From Sulfurimonadaceae bacterium (GTDB taxonomy: Bacteria; Campylobacterota; Campylobacteria; Campylobacterales; Sulfurimonadaceae), in assembly GCA_028683835.1 (NCBI GenBank), contig JAQUHB010000016.1, positions 18,333 to 62,050 on the forward strand: a stretch of 43,718 bases of DNA, in the 5' to 3' direction. Positions 27,071 through 36,702 of the stretch are shown in pieces. How positions within the stretch are numbered: position 1 is the first letter of the stretch; every line of letters begins with the position of its first letter. Position numbers and translations under genes: made by a program. Under the pieces are notes generated by a model. It saw only the letters and a list, made by a program, of their open reading frames with translations, had not been told where the DNA came from and did not search any database.

Positions 27071-28301
27071 GTGTATTAATATGGTTTTTAAGCCATATTT
27101 TTGCGTCTTTTGTATTTGTAAAATTTTTTTGAAGTTGAGCATCATACGCTGCTTCTAAAATAGTTGAAAATAAAGTAGATGGATTTAGTCCAAGTTCTAT
27201 AAGATCTCGTCCATACAGCAAAGGTTTTGGCTTACATGTAAGCACGCTGAGTTGTTCTGCTCTCCTTTTTATCTCTTTAAAATCTTTACCTTGCGCTTGA
27301 CCTAAGATCAGTAAATTTTGAATTATTGTTTTTGTACTTAATAATAAAATATCATAATTTATCAGTGGCTTTTGTGCAAGATCATTTAAAGCATATCTAT
27401 ACATGTAAAGATTTAGTACTTCTTTTATTATTTGTGTTTCATTTAAAAATTTTTGTAAAAAAAGTTTCACATCTTCGGTAGAACTAAAATGGAAAACTAT
27501 CAAACTTAACATCAAAACCATATCTCTTTTAGAATTTTTAGTTTTAAGATTTACCATAACATCTATATGTTCAAATAGATTGTTTTTATTGGAGATTTCT
27601 GGAAAATATTTTGTAAGTCCAAATGTTTCAAAAAGAGCCAAACCGATAGAAGGCTTTTTGGATTTTAGCAAAAGCTTTGAAAATTCTTCATACATTCGCT
27701 CTTTTGGCAGTTCTTTTATAAGACCTTTTTCACAAATATAACGAGATAATTCAATGAGTTCTTCTTTACTTGAAAGCTCAAATCTTGCACAAAACTGTAC
27801 TGCTCGCAAAACACGTAGTGGATCTTCTATAAAAGTCTCTTTATTCACATAGGTAAGTATTTTATTGTTTAAATCTTTTTGTCCGTTGTAAGGATCAAGT
27901 AAGGTATGACTATTAAGATCAAAACCCATTGCATTTATTGTAAAGTCACGTCGCGCAGCAGCTTCAACAAACGAGAGTTTTGGATCAAGAAAAACATCAA
28001 AACCTTTATGTCCCGGTCCTATCTTTTTTTCAAGCCGAGGAAGGGAAAAATCTAACTCATAGCCAGAATATGAAAGTTTTAAAATTCCAAAGCTTTTTCC
28101 AACAAGATTTATACTTCCAAAGAGCTTTAAGATTTTAATCATCGCATCAAAATCGGAGATATTATATACCTCGATATCGATATCTTTTATCGCAATACCA
28201 AGTAAAGAATCTCTTACAAATCCGCCAACCAAAACAGGTGAAGCACCACCGTTTTGTAAAGCTGTGATAATAGGCTCTAAAAACTTTGGTATTTCTATCA
28301 T
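27060..28301 (-). CDS. CCA-adding/poly(A) polymerase family nucleotidyltransferase
   Basis: This 413-residue class II nucleotidyltransferase has the active-site motif VLVGGFVRDSLLG followed by the metal-binding Asp40 and Asp42 in KDIDIEV. The motifs RRDFTINAMGFD, DPYNGQKDL and DPLRVLRAVQFCARF are all typical of tRNA CCA-adding enzymes. No separate HD domain is obvious. It probably builds or repairs the 3' CCA of tRNA; in some bacteria the work is shared between two such enzymes. It overlaps the next upstream gene (histidine kinase) by 4 bp, so they are co-transcribed. Confidence 0.88.
   Translation of the reverse strand: MIEIPKFLEPIITALQNGGASPVLVGGFVRDSLLGIAIKDIDIEVYNISDFDAMIKILKLFGSINLVGKSFGILKLSYSGYELDFSLPRLEKKIGPGHKGFDVFLDPKLSFVEAAARRDFTINAMGFDLNSHTLLDPYNGQKDLNNKILTYVNKETFIEDPLRVLRAVQFCARFELSSKEELIELSRYICEKGLIKELPKERMYEEFSKLLLKSKKPSIGLALFETFGLTKYFPEISNKNNLFEHIDVMVNLKTKNSKRDMVLMLSLIVFHFSSTEDVKLFLQKFLNETQIIKEVLNLYMYRYALNDLAQKPLINYDILLLSTKTIIQNLLILGQAQGKDFKEIKRRAEQLSVLTCKPKPLLYGRDLIELGLNPSTLFSTILEAAYDAQLQKNFTNTKDAKIWLKNHINTLIY
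27232..27241. repeat. TTACATGTAA palindrome
   Basis: An exact copy inside the CCA-type gene, encoding Leu-Thr-Cys-Lys. A one-mismatch copy (ATACATGTAA) lies 167 bp away at 27399-27408. Confidence 0.85.
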
Positions 28302-29680
28302 TTTATAAGTGGTTTAAGGTCAAAACCAAATGAAGAACCTACATTTGGTTTACTAGAGATTAAAAGAGTTGTATGATGAAGTTTGAGAATAAATGAAACG
28401 ATAGCAAGTCCAAGTCCCATAGAATTATCCCAGCTATTTGTTCTTACTCTGTAAAATTTAGAGGTAATTTTATCTATTTCAGATTCGGCAAAACCGATGC
28501 CGTTATCATTGATATATATGATATTATCTGTCATTTTAATTTCGATATTATCCTCAGAATATTTTAACGCATTATCTGCAAGGTTGATAAGTACAAGTTC
28601 GAGCATAGTTTTATCTGCGTGTATATTTTGATGTTCTATTTTAAGATCGATACCTCTGTCTTTGTATTTTGCTTTAAGATTATTTGCTACTTCAATGCAA
28701 AGATCGAAAATATCAAACTCAATAAAAGAGATGGAAAGATCATTATTTTCGAGTTTGATGGAAAGTGCAAGTCTGTCTATCATTGAAGACATTTTTTTAC
28801 CGTTTGAAAGGATTTTATCGAGAAATTTATTGCGTATATTAATATTAATTTTTTCATCTTCTCGGATAGTTTCTGTATAACCCATAATTGCCGCAATAGG
28901 ATTTTTAAACTCATGTGAGATAGCCGAGAGGATATCATTTCTTTGTTTATTGATAAGTCTCATTTTTGCTTCATGCTTTCGTTTTTTCTTATCTCGATTT
29001 GCAAGTTTTTTTACAAGATTTTTTAAGAGGAGTGATATTTGCAAAAACTCACTGAAATATTGAGTTTTGATGACCGCCTTATAATTTTTATTGGAAATTT
29101 CATTGAGATATTTAGAAATCTGATTGATATCGTAACTGACTCGTTTGCTCACCTTGCTTGTAATAACGAGGGCGATAAACATAAAAAGAGTATACACAAT
29201 AATAATTTTGATATAGATACTATAAAACTCTTTTTCGATAGAACTGAGATTTTGCGCAACTCTTATATATTTCTTTGAATTTGTATATTTTGCGACATAT
29301 AAAAAGCGGCTATTGAGTGTTGCTGAGAGTCGTACAGAAGAGCCAAAAGTTGATTGTTTAGCTTGTATAATTTCGATTCTTTTGAGATGATTTTCCATCT
29401 TTTCTTTATTAAAATTTGTTTCTGCAAGAACTTTACCATTTTCATCGATAATTGTAAGACGTCTGTCTGCTAGCGTATGGATGCTGTTTATGTACTTGGT
29501 GAGATTGTCAACGTTTTCTAAATTAAGATCTACAATGTTAACAATATCAATCAGCTCTCTTTTGGAATTTTCTAAAATAATTGATTTGAGAGCATAATAG
29601 CTGACAAGAGAAGAGATTAAAAGTGTTGCAATATACAGACCTAAAAAATTATATAAAAAATATTTATGAAGTTTTATCAA
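28298..29680 (-). CDS. Sensor histidine kinase
   Basis: This 460-residue inner-membrane kinase has transmembrane helix 1 at about residues 10-30 and a periplasmic sensor of about 120 residues. Helix 2 is at about 155-175, then a linker without a clear HAMP domain. The H-box is SHEFKNP with His256, followed by the ATPase with N-box LADNALKYS, DNGIGF and GLGLAI. It sits just after its response regulator in the same transcript (14-bp gap). The pair resembles PhoR/PhoB-type systems, but the signal cannot be told from the sequence. Confidence 0.92.
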   Translation of the reverse strand: MIKLHKYFLYNFLGLYIATLLISSLVSYYALKSIILENSKRELIDIVNIVDLNLENVDNLTKYINSIHTLADRRLTIIDENGKVLAETNFNKEKMENHLKRIEIIQAKQSTFGSSVRLSATLNSRFLYVAKYTNSKKYIRVAQNLSSIEKEFYSIYIKIIIVYTLFMFIALVITSKVSKRVSYDINQISKYLNEISNKNYKAVIKTQYFSEFLQISLLLKNLVKKLANRDKKKRKHEAKMRLINKQRNDILSAISHEFKNPIAAIMGYTETIREDEKININIRNKFLDKILSNGKKMSSMIDRLALSIKLENNDLSISFIEFDIFDLCIEVANNLKAKYKDRGIDLKIEHQNIHADKTMLELVLINLADNALKYSEDNIEIKMTDNIIYINDNGIGFAESEIDKITSKFYRVRTNSWDNSMGLGLAIVSFILKLHHTTLLISSKPNVGSSFGFDLKPLIK

Positions 29681-29694
29681 AATTTTTCCTTAAC

Positions 29695-30369
29695 TTATGA
29701 AATTGTATAGCCAATACCACGCACACTCTTGATATATTCTTTTTCTTTTGTCGGATCAATTTTTTCTTTGAGTCTGTTTATTGCAACATTGACAGTACGG
29801 TCTTGATAGATTTCATCATTTCCCCAAACTTTTTCAAGTAAATAATCGCGGTCTAGAACAATATTTTGATTTTGTATCAGAGTTAAAAGAAGTTCAAATT
29901 CCAGTTTTGTAAGATCGATTTTTTCCTCAGAGACAAAAACGGTTCTCGCTTCAAGATTTAATATAATATCTTTATACTCTATCTCTTTCATTGAAGAGAG
30001 AGGATTTGTTCTTTTGAGGACAGCTTTGATTCTTAAAACAAGCTCTTTCATATTGAAAGGTTTTGTGATGTAGTCATCTCCGCCGCTTAAAAAACCTTCC
30101 TCGATATTTTGTTCACTATTTTTTGCGCTGAGGTAGATTACAGGCGTCGTAACACCATTTTTACGTAAATTCGCAACGAACTCACTGCCTTCAACTCCGG
30201 GAAGATTTCTATCCATGATGATGAGATCGACCTTCTCCTCTTCAAGAAGATCTTTGACATTTTTAGTGTTTAAAAAACCGATAGTTTCAAATCCTTCTTT
30301 GTTTAGAGAATACTCGATAAGTTCTAAAATGTCCTCTTGATCTTCGACTATTACAATTAAATTACTCAT
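29695..30369 (-). CDS. OmpR/PhoB-family response regulator
   Basis: This 224-residue regulator has a receiver with the acidic pair Glu9-Asp10, phospho-acceptor Asp53 (LIIMDRNLPG) and Lys103 (ITKPF), all intact. A winged-helix DNA-binding domain of the OmpR class follows (LTKLEFELLLTLIQN; GNDEIYQDRTVNVAINRLKEKI; SVRGIGYTIS). It is the first gene of a three-gene minus-strand unit with the kinase and the CCA-type gene, and is divergent from typA. It is probably the partner of the downstream kinase. Confidence 0.93.
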   Translation of the reverse strand: MSNLIVIVEDQEDILELIEYSLNKEGFETIGFLNTKNVKDLLEEEKVDLIIMDRNLPGVEGSEFVANLRKNGVTTPVIYLSAKNSEQNIEEGFLSGGDDYITKPFNMKELVLRIKAVLKRTNPLSSMKEIEYKDIILNLEARTVFVSEEKIDLTKLEFELLLTLIQNQNIVLDRDYLLEKVWGNDEIYQDRTVNVAINRLKEKIDPTKEKEYIKSVRGIGYTIS

Positions 30370-30475
30370 ATTTTGACAACTTTTTGTTTATGATATCGAA
30401 ATAATGATTACTATCTGATTACAAGCTAAATTTTCAATATTGAACCTGATAACCAAAATAACAGCAGTTTTTAGG

Positions 30476-30481
30476 TATAAT
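30476..30481 (+). promoter_or_regulatory. -10 box for typA
   Basis: TATAAT lies about 47 bp before the typA start in the 158-bp divergent gap shared with the response regulator gene. The rest of that gap is AT-rich without an ORF. Confidence 0.5.
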
Positions 30482-30527
30482 CCCGAAAATTTATCTCTTT
30501 CATTTAGAGAACTACGAGGAAAACACC

Positions 30528-32330
30528 TTGCAAAAGATTAGAAATATAGCCGTTATCGCGCACGTTGACCACGGTAAAACTACATTAGTTGATGGTTTGT
30601 TAGAGCAATCAGGAACATACGGAGCTCACGAGCAACACGATGAAAGAGCAATGGATAGCAATGCTTTAGAAAAAGAAAGAGGGATCACGATTCTTTCTAA
30701 AAATACAGCAATTCGTTACAAAGATTACAAAATCAATATTATTGACACTCCGGGCCACGCCGATTTTGGTGGAGAAGTTGAACGTGTTTTGAAAATGGTT
30801 GATGGTGTTTTAGTCCTTGTTGATGCGTATGAGGGTGTTATGCCTCAAACAAAATTCGTTGTTAAAAAGATGCTAGCACTTGGTAAAAAACCAATCGTTG
30901 TTATCAATAAAATCGATAAACCTTCAGCTGAACCGGATCGTGTTGTAGATGAGATGTTTGACCTTTTTGCTGCGATGGATGCGACAGAAGATCAACTTGA
31001 TTTCCCAGTTATTTACGCTGCAGCACGTGATGGTATCGCAAAACTAGATATGGCAGATCCAGATGGCAACTTCGAATGTATCTTCGAGACTATTTTGGCA
31101 CAAATTCCAGAACCTGAAGGTGACAAAGAAAATCCTGTTCAAGCTCAAGTATTTACACTTGATTATGATAACTACGTTGGAAAAATTGGTATTTCTCGTA
31201 TTTTCAATGGTGTTGTTAAAAAGGGAAGCAACATTCTTCTTGCTAAAGCAGATGGAGAGATGGTTAAAGGGAAAATTACTAAACTTATTGGTTTTCATGG
31301 TTTAAACCGTATGGAGATCGACGAAGCAGAAGCTGGCGATATCGTTGCATTTGCAGGTATTGAGACTGTTGATGTTGGAGATACTGTTTGTGACCCAAGT
31401 AAACCAATGCCACTTGATCCGCTTCATATTGAAGAGCCGACTTTAAGTGTTGTATTTTCAGTAAATGATTCTCCACTTGCAGGTCAAGAGGGTAAACACG
31501 TTACTTCAAACAAAATCAAAGAGCGTTTAGAGTCAGAAATGCAGACAAACGTTGCTATGAGATATGAAACTGTAGGTGAAGGTAAATTTAAAGTTTCAGG
31601 ACGTGGTGAACTTCAAATTACAATTTTGGCTGAAAATATGCGTCGTGAAGGTTTCGAGTTCGGTATTTCTCGTCCGGAAGTTATCGTTAGAGTAATTGAA
31701 GGGGTAAAATGTGAACCATTTGAGCACCTTGTAATCGACGTTCCTGCGGATTTCAGTGGTTCGATTATTGAGCGTCTTGGTAAGCGTAAAGCTGAGATGA
31801 AATCTATGATTCCAATGGGTGAAGGTTTTCAACGTATTGAGTTTGAAATTCCTGCACGTTCATTGATCGGTTTCCGTGGTCAGTTCTTGACAGATACTAA
31901 AGGTGAGGGTATTATGAACCACTCATTCTTAGAGTTTAGACCATTCAGCGGAACCGTTGAGTCTCGCCAATATGGAGCACTTATCTCTATGGAAACGGGT
32001 GTTACGCTTGCATACTCACTATTTAATTTACAAGACCGTGGTGTTATATTCATTGGTCCACAAGTTAAAGTTTATGAAGGTATGGTTGTTGGTGAACATT
32101 CACGTTCAAATGATTTGGTTGTTAATCCGATTAAAGGAAAAGCACAGTCAAACGTACGTTCATCAGGTGCTGATGAAGCGATTAAACTTGTTCCACCACG
32201 TGACATGAGTTTAGAACGAGCGCTAGAGTGGATCGAAGATGATGAGCTTCTTGAGATCACACCTTTAAATATCCGTATACGTAAACGTTTCTTAACTGAA
32301 AGTGAACGTAAACGTAATACTCGTAAATAA
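30528..32330 (+). CDS. typA: Ribosome-associated GTPase TypA/BipA
   Basis: This 600-residue translational GTPase supports ribosome assembly and stress adaptation. G motifs are [28 protein letters not shown] and NKIDKPSA, followed by EF-G-like domains and the TypA-specific C-terminus with [14 protein letters not shown]. The start is a TTG at 30528 with an AGGA site 7 nt upstream; the protein then begins [16 protein letters not shown], as in other TypA proteins. Codon use is smoother and more GC-rich than in its neighbours, consistent with high expression. Confidence 0.97.
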   Translation: MQKIRNIAVIAHVDHGKTTLVDGLLEQSGTYGAHEQHDERAMDSNALEKERGITILSKNTAIRYKDYKINIIDTPGHADFGGEVERVLKMVDGVLVLVDAYEGVMPQTKFVVKKMLALGKKPIVVINKIDKPSAEPDRVVDEMFDLFAAMDATEDQLDFPVIYAAARDGIAKLDMADPDGNFECIFETILAQIPEPEGDKENPVQAQVFTLDYDNYVGKIGISRIFNGVVKKGSNILLAKADGEMVKGKITKLIGFHGLNRMEIDEAEAGDIVAFAGIETVDVGDTVCDPSKPMPLDPLHIEEPTLSVVFSVNDSPLAGQEGKHVTSNKIKERLESEMQTNVAMRYETVGEGKFKVSGRGELQITILAENMRREGFEFGISRPEVIVRVIEGVKCEPFEHLVIDVPADFSGSIIERLGKRKAEMKSMIPMGEGFQRIEFEIPARSLIGFRGQFLTDTKGEGIMNHSFLEFRPFSGTVESRQYGALISMETGVTLAYSLFNLQDRGVIFIGPQVKVYEGMVVGEHSRSNDLVVNPIKGKAQSNVRSSGADEAIKLVPPRDMSLERALEWIEDDELLEITPLNIRIRKRFLTESERKRNTRK

Positions 32331-32340
32331 TCAAACACTC

Positions 32341-32372
32341 TTACATGTAAGGTTTTCGCCTTACATATGTAA
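32341..32372 (+). terminator. Terminator-like hairpin after typA, built on TTACATGTAA
   Basis: The exact palindrome TTACATGTAA (32341-32350) plus GG pairs with CC plus TTACATATGTAA (32359-32372) across the 6-nt loop TTTTCG. The result is a 12-bp stem with a 2-nt bulge, followed by TCCTCTTTT. It begins 10 bp after the typA stop. It is probably the typA terminator and shows the dispersed palindrome used as a hairpin arm. Confidence 0.65.
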
Positions 32373-32451
32373 TCCTCTTTTAAGTGGTTTTGCTGATGCA
32401 TTCATCACGCTCAATCAACAATATATTTATTAATTTACAAGGTGAGATAAA

Positions 32452-32865
32452 ATGAAAAAAATCATAGTATTAGCAGTAAGTACGTCAGTTTTATTTTTAA
32501 GTGGATGTACAAAACAAGAAGATCCAAAAGAGACTGCAACAAAAATTTGTAAAGCGCTTCAGGTTATGGATTTCAATGAATTGAAAAAATATACCGATGA
32601 AGAGTCAACAAAAGAGATAGACGCTGGTCAAAAGAAACTAGAAGAAGCGAAAACTCAAATAGCTGCTCTTCCAGCAGAACAACGTGATAGCATACAAAAA
32701 GTTTTTGATGGCCAAATGGCTATGGTGAAACAAAAAATGGCAGATATCAACTGTACAAATATCACAGTTCAAGATGGTTCAGATAAGGAAAGTAAAGTTG
32801 TTATGATAGATGGAAAACCAACAAAACTTAAACTCATTGAAAACAAATGGAAGCTTACAAAATAA
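32452..32865 (+). CDS. Small periplasmic lipoprotein, function unknown
   Basis: This is a 137-residue protein. The signal peptide MKKIIVLAVSTSVLFLSGC ends in a lipobox with the lipidated Cys at residue 19. The mature part has a predicted helix pair (DFNELKKYTDEES; KKLEEAKTQIAALPAEQRDSIQKV) followed by a beta-rich end (SKVVMIDGKPTKLKLIENKWKL). This layout recalls the DUF4878-type lipoproteins with a cystatin-like fold, but I am not sure. The ribosome site is AAGGTGAG. It stands alone between typA and nrdB. Confidence 0.8.
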   Translation: MKKIIVLAVSTSVLFLSGCTKQEDPKETATKICKALQVMDFNELKKYTDEESTKEIDAGQKKLEEAKTQIAALPAEQRDSIQKVFDGQMAMVKQKMADINCTNITVQDGSDKESKVVMIDGKPTKLKLIENKWKLTK

Positions 32866-32914
32866 GTTTCTAGCGCCTCTATAACCAATAAACTTTTCTT
32901 AAAGAGTTTAGGAC

Positions 32915-32920
32915 TATAAT
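32915..32920 (+). promoter_or_regulatory. -10 box for nrdB
   Basis: TATAAT lies 25 bp before the nrdB start, after a T-rich stretch. It indicates that nrdB has its own promoter, separate from nrdA. No NrdR box is apparent by eye. Confidence 0.5.
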
Positions 32921-32944
32921 CATGGACTTATAAAGAGGTGCAAA

Positions 32945-33967
32945 ATGATCAATAGAAAAAAGATTTACAATCCAGAATCAACAGAACACGTCAACGACAG
33001 ACAAATTTTTGGCGGAAATCCTACGGGTATTTTTGAGTTAAATAATATCAAATATCAGTGGGCATATAATCTTTGGGAAGTTATGCTCAATAACACTTGG
33101 TTTCCAAAAGAGGTTGACCTCACACGTGATGCGAATGATTATAAAAATCTTACGGATGCTGAAAAAACAGCGTATGATAAAGCACTTTCCCAGCTCATCT
33201 TTATGGATTCACTTCAAACAAATAACATTATAGATAATATTAATCCTTATGTAACAGCACCGGAAGTCAATCTTATCTTGGTTCGTCAATCTTTTGAAGA
33301 AGCACTTCACTCTCAAAGTTATGCTGTTATGGTTGATAGTATCTCTCAAAACTCTGCTGAGATATATGATCTTTGGCGTAAAGATATGATGTTAAAACAT
33401 AAAAATGATGCGATCGCGGCTGTGTATGAACAACTCTCAAAAGAGCCAAGCGAAATTAATTTTTTAAAAGCTTGTTTTGCAAACCAAATATTAGAAGGCA
33501 TCTATTTTTACAGTGGTTTTGCTTACATCTATACGTTAGCACGTTCTGGAAAGATGCTTGGTTCTGCGCAGATGATTCGTTTTATCCAAAGAGATGAAGT
33601 GACACATTTGGTGCTTTTTAAAAACCTTATTAATACACTTCGTCGTGATAAGCCTTATCTTTTTACAGAACAGTTAAAAGCAGAAGTGATTGAGATGTTT
33701 AAAAAAGCAGTTGAACTTGAAAGTAATTGGGGTCAGTATATCACTCAAGGGCAGATTCTTGGGCTTACAAATGAGATTGTGGATCAGTATATAAAATATC
33801 TTGCAGATGATCGTTTGACTTCTGTGGGATTTGAAAAGCTTTATAATGTGACAAATCCGATTAAATGGGTCGAAGATTTTGCAAAATTTAACGATCAAAA
33901 AACAAACTTTTTTGAGGGAACAGTTACAAACTACTCAAAAGGTAGCTTAAGCTTTGATGATTTTTAA
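32945..33967 (+). CDS. nrdB: Ribonucleoside-diphosphate reductase beta subunit, class Ia
   Basis: This 340-residue radical-generating subunit pairs with NrdA. The di-iron ligands are readable: Asp88 (FMDSLQ), Glu119 and His122 (EALH), and a later Glu pair with His (QILEG; RDEVTH). The radical-bearing residue is Tyr126, four residues after His122, so it is a tyrosyl-radical class Ia enzyme and not the Phe-containing class Ic. The C-terminal tail [10 protein letters not shown] is the usual NrdA-docking peptide. AGAGGTG precedes the ATG. Confidence 0.97.
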   Translation: MINRKKIYNPESTEHVNDRQIFGGNPTGIFELNNIKYQWAYNLWEVMLNNTWFPKEVDLTRDANDYKNLTDAEKTAYDKALSQLIFMDSLQTNNIIDNINPYVTAPEVNLILVRQSFEEALHSQSYAVMVDSISQNSAEIYDLWRKDMMLKHKNDAIAAVYEQLSKEPSEINFLKACFANQILEGIYFYSGFAYIYTLARSGKMLGSAQMIRFIQRDEVTHLVLFKNLINTLRRDKPYLFTEQLKAEVIEMFKKAVELESNWGQYITQGQILGLTNEIVDQYIKYLADDRLTSVGFEKLYNVTNPIKWVEDFAKFNDQKTNFFEGTVTNYSKGSLSFDDF

Positions 33968-33979
33968 AAAGGTTCTTTT

Positions 33980-35356
33980 ATGAATGAAGAGGAGTTGATC
34001 ACTCTTGCGTATGAATTTCATATGCATAACGATCTTAATAACGCACAAAAATATTATCTTCTTGCACTAACTCTTAATCCCCAACATCCACAAGTACATA
34101 ATAATCTTGGAACAATATATCAGTCAGAGCAAAACTATGAAACCGCTAGATTTCATTATGAAAAAGCGCTTACATATAAGCCGGATTATCTAGATGCAAT
34201 AAAAAATAAGATAAACGTTTTAAATAAGCTGACCATAGTTTACAAACTGGGTAATGAACTAGAGAAAGCCAAAGAATGCGCACTTCAAGTGATAGATCTT
34301 GATCTTAAAAATTCTGACGCGTACAATAATCTGGGTGTCATCTATAAAGAAAATAATGATCTTGTAAAAGCAGAAAATTGTTATAAAAAAGCGATCGAAC
34401 TCGATCCGACAAGCGTGGATACACTTTTAAATATTTCATTGCTTTATCTCCTTCAAAAAGAGTATGAAAAGGGTTTTGAACTTTATAAATATAGATATCA
34501 CAAGTATGATCTCTATACTAATGCTGAATTAGTAAAAAATATGAGTTTGATTCAATCCTTTGAAGAGGCAGAAGGAAAAAAGGTTTTGATAAGCTTCGAG
34601 CAGGGATTTGGAGATGCAATTCAGTTTATAAGGTTTAGTTCTTTACTTGCAACTGTGAACGTGGAATTTTCATTTTATATACAAAAGCCATTGAAAAAAC
34701 TTTTTGCGTATAATTTTCCCTATGCTCGTTTTGTGGAGTATAAGCAATTAAAAGAGTTTCATTACTACTTTCCCATTATGGATGCGAGTCATCTTTTGGG
34801 ACTTACATATGAGAATATCCCAAGCAGCGGGGGTTATCTAAAAGTAGACGAAAAAGATGTAAGTGATTTTAGAGTGGCAAATAGCTTGGAAACTTCTATT
34901 CAAAAAATAGGGTTTGCTTTTAAAGGAAGTTCTTTGCATCAAAATGATGCAAACCGTTCTATCGAACTTTCCATTTTTTTAGAAGGAATTTTGGGGCTTC
35001 AAGAAGATGTCAAACTCTACTCTTTGCAGTATGGCCTTAATGAGAACGAAAAGAAGCTTCTAAAAAAGCATAGTATTATTGACTTTGGCAGTGAGATTAA
35101 AGACTTTTACGACACCGTCGTGATGACTGAGTGTATGGATATGATCATCACTATTGATAGTTCTCTTGTACATATAAGTGGTGCTTTGGCTAAAAAAACA
35201 TTTTTATTACTTCCTTTTGCACCCGATTGGAGATGGGGCATTGATGATAGTCAAACAAATTGGTATGATTCGGTAAAGATTTATAGACAGCAAGAACGGA
35301 TTCAATGGGATACTGTATTTGATGCAGCGATAAAGGATATTCGAAATGAATTATAA
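33980..35356 (+). CDS. TPR protein with a glycosyltransferase-family-9-like domain
   Basis: This is a 458-residue protein. Residues 1 to about 170 are tetratricopeptide repeats (ALTLNPQHPQVHNNLGTIYQ; DAYNNLGVIYKENNDLVKAE; KKAIELDPTS). Residues about 190-455 look like the heptosyltransferase-type fold, with ISFEQGFGDAIQFIRF, TIDSSLVHISGALAKKT and DWRWGIDDSQTNWYDSVKIYRQ. Such proteins are predicted to transfer sugars, sometimes onto flagellin or surface glycans; the acceptor here is unknown. It follows nrdB by 12 bp and overlaps the nitrilase-like gene by 11 bp, in one transcript. Confidence 0.82.
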   Translation: MNEEELITLAYEFHMHNDLNNAQKYYLLALTLNPQHPQVHNNLGTIYQSEQNYETARFHYEKALTYKPDYLDAIKNKINVLNKLTIVYKLGNELEKAKECALQVIDLDLKNSDAYNNLGVIYKENNDLVKAENCYKKAIELDPTSVDTLLNISLLYLLQKEYEKGFELYKYRYHKYDLYTNAELVKNMSLIQSFEEAEGKKVLISFEQGFGDAIQFIRFSSLLATVNVEFSFYIQKPLKKLFAYNFPYARFVEYKQLKEFHYYFPIMDASHLLGLTYENIPSSGGYLKVDEKDVSDFRVANSLETSIQKIGFAFKGSSLHQNDANRSIELSIFLEGILGLQEDVKLYSLQYGLNENEKKLLKKHSIIDFGSEIKDFYDTVVMTECMDMIITIDSSLVHISGALAKKTFLLLPFAPDWRWGIDDSQTNWYDSVKIYRQQERIQWDTVFDAAIKDIRNEL

Positions 35357-36068
35357 ATTATGCTCGTTATCGTTTGAAACGATACAAAATTATGAAGAGA
35401 ATCTTCAAACACTTTTGAAGCTTATAAGTGAAACTCCCAATAATTCGTTGATCGTTGCACCAGAAGTATGTTTGACTGGCTTTGATTATGAGTATTTTGA
35501 TAAAGTTTTAGAATTTGCCTCTTATGCGACAGCTAAGATTAAGAAGGTTTCAAAAAATCGAATAATTGTTTTAACTATAATTGAAAAGAGGGATGACAAA
35601 GTCTATAATATGGCAAAAATCTTTCATAATAGCGAAGTAGTTTATGAAAGAGGAAAATGCCAACTTTTTCGTTTTGGCGGCGAACAAAATTACTTTTTTG
35701 AAGAGAGTGATGAGAAAGTCGAGATAGTCGAAGTGGATGGATTAAAGCTTGGTGTTTTAATCTGTTTTGAACTTCGTTTTAAATCGTTATGGCAGAAGTT
35801 AGAGGCTGCAGACATCATTGCAACCCCTTCATGGTGGGGAGTTTTAAGAACTGAACACTTTAAAGTGCTAACACAAAGTTTGGCGATTATGAATCAGTGT
35901 TATGTCGTTGCAAGCGACAGTACTAACAAAGAGTGTACAGGACAAAGCGGAATTATCACACCTTTTGGGATAGTGGAAAGAAATGAGAACAAGGCTTGCT
36001 TACAAGTGATATATGATAAAAAAGAGGTGCAAACTATGCGCCGGTATTTGGATGTAGGTATTGGATAA
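35346..36068 (+). CDS. Nitrilase-superfamily carbon-nitrogen hydrolase
   Basis: This 240-residue amidohydrolase of the nitrilase superfamily has the complete catalytic triad: Glu40 in IVAPEVCLTGF, Lys in YERGKCQLF, and Cys in GVLICFELRF. A following TPSWWGV segment is also typical. It is shorter than most members (about 260-300). The substrate, an amide or omega-amide, is not predictable. It overlaps the TPR gene by 11 bp and the pcm gene by 8 bp, so the three are translated from one mRNA. Confidence 0.88.
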   Translation: MNYKLCSLSFETIQNYEENLQTLLKLISETPNNSLIVAPEVCLTGFDYEYFDKVLEFASYATAKIKKVSKNRIIVLTIIEKRDDKVYNMAKIFHNSEVVYERGKCQLFRFGGEQNYFFEESDEKVEIVEVDGLKLGVLICFELRFKSLWQKLEAADIIATPSWWGVLRTEHFKVLTQSLAIMNQCYVVASDSTNKECTGQSGIITPFGIVERNENKACLQVIYDKKEVQTMRRYLDVGIG

Positions 36069-36702
36069 TATAACAGCAATGAAGACAGCGCGTTTGGCGC
36101 AGGAGATAGAAAAAAGGTTTCCCATTTCAAAGGAGGTATCTGCAGCTATTGCCAAAACAAATCGTGAAGTTTTTGTACCTAAAGGTTTTACGCATAACGC
36201 TTATAAACTTGATGCTTTGCCGATGGGTTCTTACCAGTGGATAAGTTCTCCTCTTACGGTTGCGAAGATGAGTGAGTATCTGATGTCTCATGGAGCGGAT
36301 AGAGTTTTGGAAGTAGGATGTGGAAGCGGTTATCAAGCGGCAGTACTTTCTCACCTTTTTCGTGGTGTATTTACGATTGAACGGATAGAATCTTTAATGC
36401 TTGAAGCTAAAGAGCGTTTTAAAAAATTAGGTATCCATAATGTCCACACAAGAGTCGACGATGGACAAAATGGCTGGGAACGTTATGCACCATTTGAGCG
36501 AATACTTTTTTCAGCAACTGCTAAAGAAGTTCCAAAAAAACTTTTTGATCAGTTATGTGATGGCGGTATTTTAGTTGCACCGATCCAAAAAGGGAACAAG
36601 CAAGTAATTATGAGATATATAAAAAAAGGATTTTCTATCAAAGAGGAGGAACTCGAAGATTGTGAGTTCGTTCCTATTTTAGATGGAATACAAAAGTCCT
36701 AA
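36061..36702 (+). CDS. pcm: Protein-L-isoaspartate O-methyltransferase
   Basis: This is a 213-residue SAM-dependent repair enzyme for damaged Asp/Asn residues. The SAM-binding motif is VLEVGCGSGYQAAVL, preceded by the family region YKLDALPMGSYQWISSPLTVAKM and followed by RILFSATAKEVPKKLFDQL and GILVAPI. The start is uncertain: the TTG at 36061 overlaps the previous stop, while an in-frame ATG at 36079 would give a protein 6 residues shorter; neither has a strong ribosome site. The gene converges with the rhodanese gene (4-bp overlap). Confidence 0.92.
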   Translation: MDNITAMKTARLAQEIEKRFPISKEVSAAIAKTNREVFVPKGFTHNAYKLDALPMGSYQWISSPLTVAKMSEYLMSHGADRVLEVGCGSGYQAAVLSHLFRGVFTIERIESLMLEAKERFKKLGIHNVHTRVDDGQNGWERYAPFERILFSATAKEVPKKLFDQLCDGGILVAPIQKGNKQVIMRYIKKGFSIKEEELEDCEFVPILDGIQKS

